DNA of 64,000 nt from Branchiostoma floridae (GCF_000003815.2 NC_049991.1:5987372-6051371), one strand, 5' to 3'; counted from the stretch's first letter, positions 33,257 through 44,641 are shown. Translations and numbers: made by a program. Notes: generated from the letters alone by a model not told the origin.

Positions 33257-33480
33257 CGGTGCAATGGCCGAGTGAGTAGAGTGTTCGCCTTACAATCAGT
33301 AGGTCGTCAGTTCGATCGGGCGATTCATACCAAAGACTTTAAAAATGGTACGTGCTACTTTCTCTGCTAAGCACTTAGCATTCGGCAAAGAGTATGGAAG
33401 TTGAAAACACACCACTACCAGTGGAATGGCCCCCTGATGTAGTGACTGCACAAAATTGTGTGGCCCAGGGCTAAAAAACG
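33257..33480 (+). mobile_element. tRNA-derived SINE
   Basis: A-box-like TGGCCGAGTGAGTAGAGT near 33265 and B-box-like GGTCGTCAGTTCGATC at 33302-33317 are spaced as in a tRNA promoter. A non-tRNA body follows. There is no foldable acceptor stem, so it is not a tRNA gene. Confidence 0.7.
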
Positions 33481-34794
33481 GAGATGGGCGCCGCCCTATG
33501 CGCCATTAGGCGCGGGAACGGCTTTAATTTTGACTGTTTGTTGAATAAAAAGATGAAGTGAGCGGACAATAGTAAACATTGTAGTGGTTTATTTGACGTT
33601 AATAATACTGTTTGTAAAATGCCGTGACGTCGATGTCGGAAGTTCTTCTGACGTCACCAGGGTGGTGATATCTGTATTGAAGGATAACAGAAATAATGAA
33701 TAGTCGATTATTAATATTCGGTATAGCAGGCAAAGAACCCAAGGTGTCAATATTTACAAAAGGAAGTTATGCTAACATACCCAACACCTGCAAATAATAA
33801 TCCATACACGGCGGTCGGTTGCTAGGGTATTCTTTCCCGTTGCTATGCGAGTTCGACAGAGTATCGGGTTACAAGAGGCCTACTATTTGCTAACCGTAAA
33901 ATATTTCAAACTAAACAAGATGTTATGACAAGGAAAATGTATTCAAAATAAGATTAAATTCACAATTTTAGATAGTTTGAATCTTTCCGTTTCAATTGAG
34001 ATAGTTATTTTGTTTCGATTTTGCTTCAAAAGACGATTATTTTCTGTTTCAAGGAAGGCCTTCAATTCGACCATACTCTTGATAAGATGGGCCGCAAGTG
34101 CCATGGCAAATTCTCGATTTTTATATTTTTCGTCATCTGAGAGGCAAATAAAACTTTCTGTTTTTGGGATTTTTTTATTTTTAATTTTAAGCAAAGTTAC
34201 AGTCAAAAATATGCGTAAAAATGGCATTTTTCGCACTTAATTACCAATAATTCAAAATCTAAGGCATTTTTTAAAAATCCCAAAAACAGAAATCTCGGAA
34301 AAACCGTTGCGGTCATTTTGAGCCGTCAATGAGTTATGTTGGACTCTTCTTGGTGGAGATCTTAAACGATGTTTACACGCATGTCATGCCGCACGGAGAT
34401 CGGGAGGGTGTAATTGATACCGGTGTAAACAACACTAATGATATTCAAGGTCACCAACAAAAACGCCAATAGCTTCGTTACATATTACAGGTCCCAAACA
34501 AAGTGAAAGCATAGATGTACTGTCCAGAAAATTGTTTATATTGGTTAAAAACTATATTTTTCGCTTGATTCAAGTTAGTTGGGGGGAAAATGCCAGAAAG
34601 CACGGTTTTACCTGCAATGACCGCAGATGACCTAAATAGAACACGGGTTCGGTTCGAATTACGTCAGATGGAACATCATGGAAGAAGGTTCGAATTCGAC
34701 TAGACATGGGAGGTTTTGAGCCCGTATTTGACCACCGTGATATATAAATAATTATTCAAATTAATTATTAACATATATGTACGTAAGGCTATAA
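33481..34794. other. Intergenic stretch
   Basis: No gene recognised. An imperfect inverted phrase involving AAATCCCAAAAACAGAAA occurs between about 34150 and 34290. Confidence 0.4.
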
Positions 34795-35110
34795 CGATTT
34801 AATTGTATGGATGACATCAACTAATGCGAACGTGCGAATTAATAGAAAGGAAAGAAAAATGTTGCCTTTATTGTTAGGAAGGTCGAAAAAAGTTGCTGAA
34901 CACACGGAATGTATTGTTTTTAATAGCAAATAAGTCATTTTCCTCTTTAACAAAGCTTTGTTTATAAATACATAAATGTTTCCCGATATATTTCTTTCCA
35001 ACTGATGACATAAATTTGCTAATTTTGTAGTTGTCTTGTATCTACAGTATGGTGGCAAACTTGTTTTTTTAGGAAATAGAACGAAAATAGATATTGCAAT
35101 ACATATAATC
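34795..35110. mobile_element. GGATGACATCC-family element, copy
   Basis: Starts GTATGGATGACATCAAC. The interior is collinear with 16440-16760 (TGCGAACGTGCG, GTTAGGAAGGTCGAA, GACATAAATTTG, CAGTATGGTGG). The right end is not clear. Confidence 0.6.
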
Positions 35111-35566
35111 AAGTGGTAATCTAAAATTTGCACGCAATCTATATAACAGAACAACATTACCTAAAACAAGTAGAGAAATATTCAATTTACTTCTCTCATG
35201 TCCCGACTCCATATCTGTCCTCCTATGCCAATAAATATATAATGCTATACAAAAGAGAAGTAGTGTTCTAACAATGTCAAATACACTATACCGCCATATT
35301 TTCTGTTATGTCAGATTAGTGCACTGTTATACAGTTGTAAATAGTTTGTAGCTGTTAATAATACATGTTATTTTCTATACACTTTAATAGTCTGTGTAAC
35401 ACAAACTCCGCTGTCCAGGGCTGTAACTAGGGGGCCAGTGGGTGTTTGGCGGGCTGCTATAAGCGAGATTTAATCAGGCTAACATTTTACGTGTTGCAAT
35501 TGTTATGCAATGAACTTGACTTGACTTGACTATATTATTGTAAAAAAAAAAACGTAGTCGCAACCT
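35111..35566. other. 3' flank of the cysteine-rich peptide gene
   Basis: Contains (ACTTG)n repeats at about 35512-35530, of the kind that end some SINEs and LINEs. No polyadenylation signal for the neighbouring minus-strand gene was identified with confidence. Confidence 0.4.
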
Positions 35567-36668
35567 TTAGAGCGTGCAGCCGCAGTGGATGCCGAAGTTG
35601 TCGAAGGTGAGTTCGAAACCTGACGGGCGACAGTTGTTACAGCAAATGACAGTGCTTCCGACACTCCCAGTGCTGGCGCAGTTCGTGCACTGGTGGTTCA
35701 ACCAGCATGGGTCGGTCGCCCTGCCACCAGCGGACTTCTCCATAGCACGTTCCCAAGGGATCAGGGTGGCTGAAATACAACGGGAACATAATCCGTTTAG
35801 GATAACCATATTATCGTGAGCTTCCTGGTATATTGGCGGTACTTGGAGTGATGCCTGCCCGCCCAGTTAATTGGCATAGGTCGGTGCATATACTATACGG
35901 TGTTATTTCAATGATTAGTAGGGATGGAGCCCGTAGAACATGGTTACTAGGCTACATTGTACGTTAAGGCAATACGAGAACTTCATATGTCTATATCTTT
36001 ACTATGTAGGACTATTTGCCCCCCCCCCCCCAAGAAAGCAGGTTCCCATTTTTACACCTGGATCGATTGAGGTTGATAGCGTAAAGAGACATTGCCCCCA
36101 GTTAAAACGTCTATCCAAGAATTCAAGGAATAAAACTCATGACCCCTTGTTCCAAAGTCCGCTAAACTAACCACCTTGCCATTCTACCCCATCAATGTAC
36201 AAAAGACAGCAAAGATAGAGCGTCCTGTGTACATACTAAGTGGCATCGTGTGGCACAATCAGTAAGCTGTTTGACCCAGACCACAGAAGTAACAGGTTCG
36301 AAACTACTGATTTTCCCGATGTTGTGCCTTTGGGAAAGGCACTTTACACGACTTTCATCACTTCAATCAGGTGAAAATGAGTACATAGCTTTGGTAAGGG
36401 CCGTCCCTCGGATATAGGACGTTAAATGGAGGTCCAGTATTTGAGGAAAGCCACACCTCCAGCACGTTAAAGAACCCACCAGACCTTTCTAAGGGCCTTT
36501 CCCGGTATGCGAAACTTGCAACCAGTTAATAGGCTACATAATTTTCAGCATATGTAAGTTTAATAGGTAGAATCAAAAGAAGAAAAATAGTAAAAAAAAA
36601 GAAAAGTAAGCTTCCCTACCATCAGCCACAACCAGACCCAGCACAAGGATAAGAACGGCGGTCTTCAT
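35567..36668 (-). CDS. Secreted eight-cysteine small protein
   Basis: Two exons assembled by hand: 36668-36620 encodes MKTAVLILVLGLVVAD and ends in a phase-1 donor (GATG then GTAGGG); 35769-35567 resumes after a TATTTCAG acceptor with TLIPWERAMEKSAGG and runs to a TAA stop. The joined product is 83 residues. The first 16 or so form a classical signal peptide, so secretion is expected. The mature part holds eight cysteines in the pattern C-x5-C-x2-C-x11-CC-x2-C-x15-C-x-C, suggesting four disulfides. I do not recognise the family. A TATA-like box lies about 90 bases upstream of the ATG. The 849-base intron carries a SINE. Function unknown; a hormone, defence or matrix role would be a guess. Confidence 0.8.
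36236..36510 (+). mobile_element. tRNA-derived SINE in intron
   Basis: A-box-like TGGCACAATCAGTAAGC near 36250 and B-box AGGTTCGAAACTACTG at 36294. Its body (CCCTCGGATATAGGACGTTAAA) is shared with the SINE at 53442. Confidence 0.75.
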
Positions 36669-36753
36669 GTTGACGATTCGTCGTTGAGAAGAGGTTGAAC
36701 TTGAACGTAGAGGTTGTCTTTAGATGTCTGTAGGGTTGTCAAGCGAAGAGCTA

Positions 36754-36761
36754 CTTTTATG
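36754..36761 (-). promoter_or_regulatory. TATA-like box of the cysteine-rich peptide gene
   Basis: CATAAAAG on the minus strand, about 90 bases upstream of the ATG at 36668, which would leave a short 5' UTR. Confidence 0.5.
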
Positions 36762-36769
36762 CCATTCTG

Positions 36770-37072
36770 ATGTTTACACTGTTGTCAGAAAGAGAAAAAC
36801 AGCCGTGGAGCCAAACAGCTGCAAGATCTATTTTCTGTTTCAAGGTTTTCTGGAATTCTTGGAAGCATGGTGTTGTTGTATCAAGTTTTCTTAGACCGCA
36901 TCAAGTACGTTTTACGGAAGCCATAGTTTTTCCAGACTCCAAATGTAATGCGAGAGTGCGAAAAAACAGGTGGGCAAAAACGAAAGAAGCTGGCATTCAA
37001 TAGTTATAGCAAGAAATAAAGTTACCTAACATGAAATCACAGCCGATAGGGCTTAAATTATTACCTTCATGG
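36770..37072. other. Intergenic stretch
   Basis: Nothing recognised beyond the putative promoter of the preceding gene. Confidence 0.35.
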
Positions 37073-37205
37073 GAGTGTGTGTGTGTATGTGTTTGCGTGT
37101 GTGTGTGTGTGTGTGTGTGCGTGTGTGCGTGGCAGTGTGTGTGTGTGTGTGTGTTTGTGCGTGTGTGTTCGTGCGTGCGTGTGCGGCGAGTGTGTGCGTG
37201 TGCAC
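37073..37205. repeat. TG microsatellite
   Basis: About 130 bases of (TG)n with CG interruptions. Confidence 0.95.
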
Positions 37206-38940
37206 AAATCTTCACTCCATCCGTTCCTTAATCTCTTGAAGGACGTTCAAGGGACGTAGAAATAACTGTTTTTTTTTTAAATATGTGAACAACACATTTC
37301 AGTCTCAATAGGATATATGCCTTTTCCTTTCTTTAATTGTGCTAAATTTCACCTCACTCGACGAAAAATGGTCCTGCTACAAAGTCAATGGCATTACCCT
37401 CTAAATCAACCAGCAAGGTGTAGGTATAATCACCTACATAGAAATTGCCCTAGCCAAGGACAACTTCAAGTAGATGAACTTTTCTTCACCCGCGAGCTGT
37501 TCTCCTAACTAAAACATCGTATCGGAAAATTCCTGGAAACGCGGATGTTTGTCAAGTCTGCGGATATGCAACGTTTAATCTAAGCTTATTTTGGATTCAG
37601 AAGCGACACAAAAAATAGACAAACCGCAAACATTAACATCCGATTCCTGGAATTTTCTTATCACTATAGGTGTGAAGTTCGGCAGCGCTTTTGACAGGTG
37701 AAATAACTTTACATGATTCGACGATGAAGGTTAGATAGACATCCTGATATGACGTAATATGGTACGTCAAATAGCAATTACACAAGCAACTGGATATGAC
37801 TTTAGAAACAGTCAGACGTTTCAGGTAACATCCATCACCTTTCGACCGTGACACTGTTGGAGAGCGGATTTGAACCAAAAGCTATGAAGTAATATGCAAA
37901 GTAATGAAGACACTTTTAAGATATTATAGTCCTTTAGGAATTTTTAAATAGGACACACAAAAAAACATATATTAATGCCCCTGTTGTATAAGCGCTAATG
38001 CTGTCATATGGAGGTGGGAGGGCAAGTAGCGAAAAGTTGACACCTAGGCCTACTTTCCTGTTGAGGGTGGGAATGTACATTTCTCTCACAACGGTTGTAG
38101 GCTGTACACAAGGATTGTCGTTCGGAGGATAAAAAGTTAAGATTTACTTATTTTGGGGTCCAAAATTACCCAATACAGTTTGAATTTACGCTACATACAA
38201 ACGCAAACAAGTTCACAGACTACATGTAATGTATACATGCGCAGTGACGTCACGTCCGATATGATAAAAGACTTGATTGGTCAATAAACACACACAGTGA
38301 GGTAATATCCGGATTCGTTGAATGACTTTATCATGAAATGCGATTGATTCTTAGTATCGTATATTGAAAAACAACATTTTTCGTCAAACTACATAGGCGA
38401 CAGCTGAAATGTCATATGATATCACCGGAGCTTTAATAAATTTTCTGTCAATAGCCTATCATATATATTCCAGTCTTTGGCGCTTATGCCTCATGACCTT
38501 AGTCCGACGGGGATTTCCTGCATGACACTGCCTGTTTTCCATCACCATGCGAAGTGACGAAAACAATCCATTCCATCTAGCGAGACTTGGGGTTGATCCC
38601 CTTGTCCCTAGATAGGCAACATAAGCACGAGCGCCACCTAGCGGATTATCTAATGTTATCCTATGTACAATGTATATGTCGTAAAACAGACTGCTACAGC
38701 TAGGTAGAGACTCATGGATATGTCAGAAAGGTCCACGACAATGTCAGTTAGATCAGATCAAAAAAGCGCATCTGATTTCGCCACAGGAAGTGATATACTA
38801 CCATATGCGGTCAACGTCGTTTTCTGGATCTTACTACACCCGATTCTCTTTCCCAAGGCATCACGGGAACATCCGGGGAACGCAGACGGTCAACATCACA
38901 TGATTTAGTATTACGTCATACCTGGTGGCGTGGCATTGTT
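37206..38940. other. Intergenic stretch
   Basis: No gene or defined repeat recognised; open frames are short and lack domains. Confidence 0.4.
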
Positions 38941-38945
38941 GAGAA

Positions 38946-38952
38946 TATAAAA
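38946..38952 (+). promoter_or_regulatory. TATA box candidate
   Basis: Consensus TATAAAA about 440 bases upstream of the ATG at 39392. It could direct transcription of the three-exon gene that follows. Confidence 0.5.
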
Positions 38953-39070
38953 TTACTGTTTGCCCGCCGCCATATTTGTGTCGCACTCAGAAAAAGAGGA
39001 GCAGTGCAGTTTCGCACCTCTAACGGGTTTCACCTCTTCACAGACGTTTGGACGGGACGAAAAGCCACAA

Positions 39071-39134
39071 TTAAAACTCTTTAAACCTTTTCAATGAAAA
39101 AAGGTTTTCATTGAAAAGTTTTAAAGAGTTTTAA
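39071..39134 (+). repeat. 30-bp-arm hairpin in the 5' leader
   Basis: Arms 39071-39100 and 39105-39134 pair at 29 of 30 positions around a four-base loop (AAGG). It lies between the TATA candidate and the ATG, so it would be part of the 5' UTR if that promoter is used. Confidence 0.9.
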
Positions 39135-39391
39135 GGCAAAAACATCGATCCCCAGGCTTAAGAAAGGATTCTCGGCACGGTTCAGTGCATCGGCACAGCG
39201 GCAACTCAGTACAACACGGCAAACATTGTTCGCCAGGCAAAAGTTTCTCCGAAGGGGCTGAAGTCGAGCGAGTAGAGGCAAGTAAAGACTACTATAGAAG
39301 CCGAAGTCTAATTCTGTAGTAACTTTGACTCGAATACTATCGACTTTTCAACAAATCTGCAGCAATCGACGACCGTTGACTATCAGGAAAC

Positions 39392-42204
39392 ATGAAGCAA
39401 GTCCTGTTACAACGCGCTCCAGTGCAAAGGTACAGTTCAGTTGTCCACACAATCGGTGTACTAAAAGGTACCAAGTCGACTTTCGAGGTGCATGTCTTGA
39501 CAAACCCGGTCACGAAGCAGCCTGAAGGTATAGCCCTCAATTTAGACCACAGAAGAAGACAGAACCCGTCAGAATCCAAAACTCGTTGGGAGACCAAGGT
39601 AACCAGAACTTTCGATACCATTTCCTGAACTTTACCATACGTCTTGGGCGTCTGTTGGAAGATGACAAGTTTGATACCTTGCTTCACCAAATGTTAGAAG
39701 AAAATCGAATCCTCGTCTACAACAAGGACAAGGAGGTTGTCCTGTGGAAAAATGGCATCCGTTCTCCGGTCAACATAACTTCTGTGTTCTTTGCAAGGGC
39801 CGTCCTGCCAATTGAAAGCAAAGAAGCAAAACTCGAGAAAGAACGAGCCTGTTTACCATACAAAAGCCCCAAGAAGCTGCAAGCGTTCTTTCAAGAATAC
39901 CGCAGCACCTCGTTGCCCCTTGGTTCAAACGGGGATATCTTCGCCCCTCGCGAGGGAGGATCAAGCGACATGGAGCGCTTTAGGGTCTGGGAATGTGGCT
40001 TTGAATATGTTAACCCACCAGAGAAACTGATAGTTATTGGGCACTTCCAGGGCGACGCTGCAGTAATGGTAGGGACAAAGAGTGGTAAGGTGTACCTGGA
40101 CAAAGACGAGATAGTCTACAACGTGGCGGACACACTCTCGGACTTTGCCGACAAGGGCTGTCGAAAGAACCCGACCTTTTTCGACTTCTGCTTAGCACGA
40201 CCAAAGGATGTCAACAGTTTGCCCTGTGCTGCCGGCACGTATAAAGATGAGGTAAGTACTTGCTTGTATTAGTTTCCCTACCTCTGAAATACAAGTTTGT
40301 GGGGCTTTGGTGACCAGATTTTCATAATACAAAAATGTACAAATTTACCAGCAAAAATGTGTAGAGGTAACGTTTGAGAACTTAAACTGCATTGTGAATA
40401 TTTCGAGTTCAACATATTCTGGACTAACAACATCTCTTCATACTTTCGTTACTTTCATAGCGATCAGTATCAAGAAGACCTTTAGGAGAATTATTATTAT
40501 GTTAAATGTGTGAAAACAAACCAGCCCTTCTACATCTCCTACTTACGATTTTATCCAAAATAGTTCACATTACAATTCCGAAAGAAACAAACTTTTCCGT
40601 AAAATCTACAAATCTTTCCCATGCTTTTCTTACCTTACCTTACCGACCAACAAAAGTAATCTTCTTGCTTTAGTCGTCCAACACCTTTATATATAAAAAT
40701 GTTGGATAATTAATCTCCCACTGCATTCAGAAAATGGGTCAAACCCATCAAATAGCTTAAGTAGAAATGTATTTATCTAAAGAGCTCATTTTCCTTCTCT
40801 GTAAAGTATACAATCATCTATGCCACTACTTTACTTTGTCTGCAATTAGCCCTTGGCTTGAACTTGCAATAAAGATGATTGTTATAACGTTGCTAAATGC
40901 TTTCTTTCTTGTTATTTAAACCAATTAAACACTTAAAGCACAAAAAAGGTTTCATGGCACTATTACTTTCATAGTCATTTTATCAATTTATTCAATCTCC
41001 TTCAAGATGTCAAATACAATGTACTCTTGGTCATTATCAGAAATGTCCATTATATGGAATATCAGAATTTAATATGCTCTGCTTCCTTTTTACTACAGAA
41101 GCTAGCAGAAGACATACCTGAAGAAGACAGATGGACCTTTATTGGTGAGCATACATGCTATGAAAATCATCTATGTCATAGACAAGTATCTAGCATTATG
41201 GTTGAGACAAACATTAAACAAATTGTAATGTATATTCACTATATTCTGATATCTATATTACATAAAACCAATAACGCTAGAAGTTACAGCATAAAACATT
41301 TAACAACAAAACGCTAATTAAATCAAATGACTAGGCTAGATTTACATTTTGTAGTTACCTTTCCAGGTTTTCGAAAATATCCCTTACCCATGTTTTGTTG
41401 TTTTAACAAAATGTATTTCAGAAAAAGAGAGTAGTGATGTTTCACGTGTGCTTTCAGTTGAAACTTTCTAGTATAAGTATACACATAAGACTACAACACG
41501 GTGTATTCAGCATCACTCGAGGTACGTTTACCAGCCCGACCGCCGGTAAGATCGCACGACCAGGGAGAGGGTTGAAACCAAGGGTGATGCGGAATACACT
41601 TTGTTGTATTTTCTTTATGTCATACCCATCTAATAGAACATGTTCCAATGCAAAATGCGCCAAAAGTTTGTGAAAATTTAGTGTTCAGGAAAAAATCAAG
41701 TTGTAACAACAGCAACTCCAACATCAAAATCAGGTATTCGAATTTTCGACAACGCTGCTCTCGGTGCACATGGTACGTTAAGATTATTCGATAGAAGCCC
41801 TTGGAATAGATTTCGAAGCCAATGTTATGTGGGAAGTTATCACTTTCTTCGGAACACCCTTATCGACCGTTATCAGGCCCAGGTATGACATAAAGACAAA
41901 ATATTTACTTGGATAGTTCTGATTCATACATCTATCATCAATAGGTCATGATCCCAAGGAACTCGAGACCGACCGTGAAAAGGCCCGCCGACTGTATGCA
42001 GAAAGGGCAGACTACTTCAAGCATCCACCTGAAGATTTCCTCGATTTTTCCAATGAAGAGAATCAAAGTCAATCAGAGTCTTTCTTTGCACAGTTTGATC
42101 CAAATGAAGTCAACCAAGAACCGTTCTGGTCATGGCCCTGTCAGGATATCCCAACCTCTAATCCTTTCAATCAACACGCTTTCCAGTTGTGTGTAGAAAC
42201 TTAA
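39392..42204 (+). CDS. Unknown three-exon protein, possible SUKH-like region
   Basis: Exon 1 ends at 40251 at a GTAAGT donor. Exon 2 is 41099-41144 (KLAEDIPEEDRWTFI) and ends in phase 1. Exon 3 is 41945-42204, ending ...HAFQLCVET and a TAA stop; all joins are in phase. Exon 1 is problematic. The ATG at 39392 opens MKQVLLQRAPVQRYSS, but that frame stops at 39628, while the frame feeding the splice is open only from 39526. A single-base loss between 39526 and 39628 would unite them. The segment from LPLGSNGDIFAP to KVYLDKDEIVYNVADTLSDF resembles the C-terminal half of SMI1/KNR4 (SUKH) domains; this is a pattern impression, not a verified hit. Exon 3 is acidic and Glu/Gln/Ser-rich. Introns of 847 and 800 bases; a palindromic MITE sits in the second. 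Confidence 0.65.
41492..41608. mobile_element. Palindromic MITE, ACAACACGGTGTATTC family, copy 1
   Basis: The two ends TACAACACGGTGTATTC and GAATACACTTTGTTGTA are inverted repeats with inner CATCACTCGAGG/AGGGTGATGC pairing. The related copy 2 is at 45658-45787. Confidence 0.8.
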
Positions 42205-42277
42205 AGTTAGCATTTTAGGCTAGCTATCAAGTCTTTGAAGGGATGTTTTGTACAATGTTGGTACCAGAAGAAGAAAT

Positions 42278-42356
42278 ATTTTCAATTTTCAATTTCTTAT
42301 CCAACATTGCTTTGTAATACAAAGTAAAGTTGAATAAGAAATTGAAAATTCAAAAT
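42278..42356 (+). repeat. Hairpin in the 3' UTR
   Basis: Arms 42278-42305 and 42329-42356 pair at 26 of 28 positions. The loop itself contains CTTTGT...ACAAAG. The AATAAA at 42354-42359 overlaps the 3' arm. It lies 74 bases after the stop at 42204. Confidence 0.85.
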
Positions 42357-42359
42357 AAA
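42354..42359 (+). promoter_or_regulatory. Polyadenylation signal candidate
   Basis: AATAAA about 150 bases downstream of the TAA at 42202-42204. It is overlapped by the 3' arm of the hairpin. Confidence 0.6.
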
Positions 42360-42408
42360 GTTAGTAACTAACCTTCAACATATTCGAGTCATATTTCCTA
42401 CCTTTATA

Positions 42409-43315
42409 GGACCCTCACACTAAAACTGGATCATTAGTAATCAAGCAGAATCATACGGAATGAACAATTCGCATCATTCGAGCCACATTTGGGCAAGAAT
42501 TCCAACCTCTTCACACGAAAGACGGAATGAGCCGGAATGCCGTCTGAATGAAAATTCTCTTATATTCCTGGGTATTAGTACATTCTAGAAATTCTTACTG
42601 CATCTAAGGTATTTGGGTACATTTTTGTAGCCGGTTGGTTCTCCATCGAATGAGGTCAGAACGTTTCGCATACTAGTTTAATTGTTGGAATACCTTAGAA
42701 TGCAGACGCTGAAATGTACACGGAATGCCGCTCGACATTTCTCCGCCTCAAATGCACCTTGAATGTTCTGAGCTTGACAAAAGCATTTGAGACGGCCAAA
42801 AGAATCGGCACAAATATCTAGATTGCAGTGAGAATTTCTAGATTACACTACGAAGTCCCAATAATATACAAGGAACTTTATTCAGACGGCATTCCGGCCC
42901 ATTCCTATTCTTGTGTGAAGTGGCATTTAAGTCCCCTTCACACGAGAGCACGAATGAGCCTAAATGCCGTCAGAATGATCTTTTTTCTATTCCTGGCTAT
43001 TCTTCGCAATTCGTAGTGTATTTTGGACATTCCTACTGAATTCCAAATATTTGTCCCCGTTCTTTTGGCTGGCTTTAAAGTGGAGAAATATAGAATAGCA
43101 TTAGAAGTGTATTCGAAGTGTATTCTAACTAATCTAACTGCAGTTTGACCACATTCTGCAGCATTCCAACATTATTCGAAACGTTCTTATCTCATTCGAT
43201 TCTTCCATTTGGAAGTGCCACTCGGGATGGCCCCGAATGTGGCACAAATTTTGCAAATACTTTTTCCGACTGGTTCTGCTTGATTCCTGCTAATTCGGTT
43301 GCAGTGTGAAGGCCC
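42409..43315. mobile_element. Composite inverted-repeat element, 907 bp
   Basis: The ends GGACCCTCACACT and AGTGTGAAGGCCC are inverted and flanked by TATA on both sides (42405-42408, 43316-43319). Subterminal AATCAAGCAGAA is also inverted. Inside is a second inverted pair: TTCACACGAAAGACGGAATG then CCGGAATGCCGTCTGAAT at about 42511, and its complement ending near 42925. A third left-type end, CCCCTTCACACGAGAGCACG, starts at 42933. This looks like related MITEs inserted into one another. Confidence 0.7.
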
Positions 43316-43922
43316 TATAACCGTTGGCAATCCACGTGAAAACTGGCCGCGGCCAAGTCCCCTTATTTCTGATAGCCTAACAGAAATAAGCCAACCACGT
43401 GCACCGTGACAACAGTAATGCATGTCAAAATCGATCGTTACGGTTGGATATCTTTAAAAGCTTCAGCGGGGAAAAAAATCACCACTGAGTCTGTCAACAA
43501 ACTTCATTAACAATTCGAGCGAACTGCCGAACTCGTTGTTGAGCATTCCTTTGTCAGTCAGAAATTTGGTCAATATGGCAGACAACTCAAACGGCAGCGA
43601 ATAATGCGGACTTATTTCAAGACTCTCTCCTTGCACAAGTAAGTCGCATTCACAGATGTCGTTGTTCAGTCCAGTAATGTAGATTCAAGTTGTAACGAAG
43701 TATATTTTAAAAACTTTTAATGCTTTTATCGTTCATATACTTCAATACATCCCTATACTAGAGAACCTTATAAAGACAGGGACAATTAAAGAAAAAAATC
43801 ATTGAAAATAATATACCGATATCACAGGTATAGTTTGATATAATATGTTACTAAACTAGGTTACTGAGCTTGAGAATGTCAATTATTATCAAAATCCTAA
43901 AGAGGGGCCTGCCTGTCCCTTT
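43316..43922. other. Intergenic stretch
   Basis: No gene or defined repeat recognised. Confidence 0.4.
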
Positions 43923-44133
43923 TGATGGCCCTGAATTCAAGAAGGACTCGCCATGAAGCTTTGAAACAGTCCCTTTGTTAAAGCCATCATAAAATGTCAC
44001 TGACAGTTACGCCCAGCACTGGTACGCGTTGCCAATGTTTACACAGTGTCAGCCTTTCCTACCTACACATTGACTTAAGGAAACGAAGTCCATCAACGAG
44101 TTTACTTACGATGAACTCGGGGGGCAGCGTTAG
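43923..44133 (+). repeat. Dispersed repeat pair, copy 1
   Basis: Collinear with 46205-46427: AGAAGGACTCGC, CAGTCCCTTT, GCCCAGCACTGGTA, AGTGTCAGC, CAAAGTCCA-like blocks and finally CAGCGTTAGGGAGT in the same order and orientation. It has no inverted ends and no identified coding potential. Confidence 0.75.
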
Positions 44134-44291
44134 GGAGTACAAAAAGCCCCGGTCACAAAGCCGAACATGGCCCCCTGGACTTCCACTTACCATGGCTGTG
44201 AGTGATTCTAGTTTGAACTCATTCCCAACCAAAATTACTAATATCAGAACATGGTCGAATCACCCCATCATTCATCCTGGCCAAAAACAGG

Positions 44292-44641
44292 TAAGGCTAG
44301 ACTGACTTTTTTATGGATGACATCCTCTGGAGACCCTAAAACTAAAGACAATTTCAGTAAAAAAAAACAGGCCGCTAAACCACAGGACTATACATCCAGT
44401 TTATTATTTCCCAGCCTTGGTTTGTCTTATGTTCACCTCTAGTATGACACACGATAGTCGACATTTCAATAATACTTTTATTACGCTTTTTAATTTGTAG
44501 AGGTAAGCAGTTCCTCTGGCAAGCATAAAATCCAAATAGACCTGGAATGCTATAGGGTGACATGTGGCCACATTTTTTTAGAACAGGCAAAGGGCATTGC
44601 ACGCGCGAATGTCATCCATAAAATTCAGTCAGTGTGGCTTA
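44292..44641. mobile_element. GGATGACATCC-family inverted-repeat element
   Basis: Best-defined family copy in the window. The left end TAAGGCTAGACTGAC then TTTATGGATGACATCC is inverted at the right as GAATGTCATCCATAAAAT then GTCAGTGTGGCTTA. Length about 350 bp. TA-type flanks are possible, but a target duplication is not proven. Confidence 0.75.

Noticed and set aside
39526-39628. Programmed -1 ribosomal frameshift site
   Set aside because: No X XXY YYZ slippery heptamer was found in the overlap; an indel is simpler.
39599-39662. Short intron explaining the frame change in exon 1
   Set aside because: The only nearby GT...AG pair removes 64 bases, which gives the wrong frame and is unusually short.
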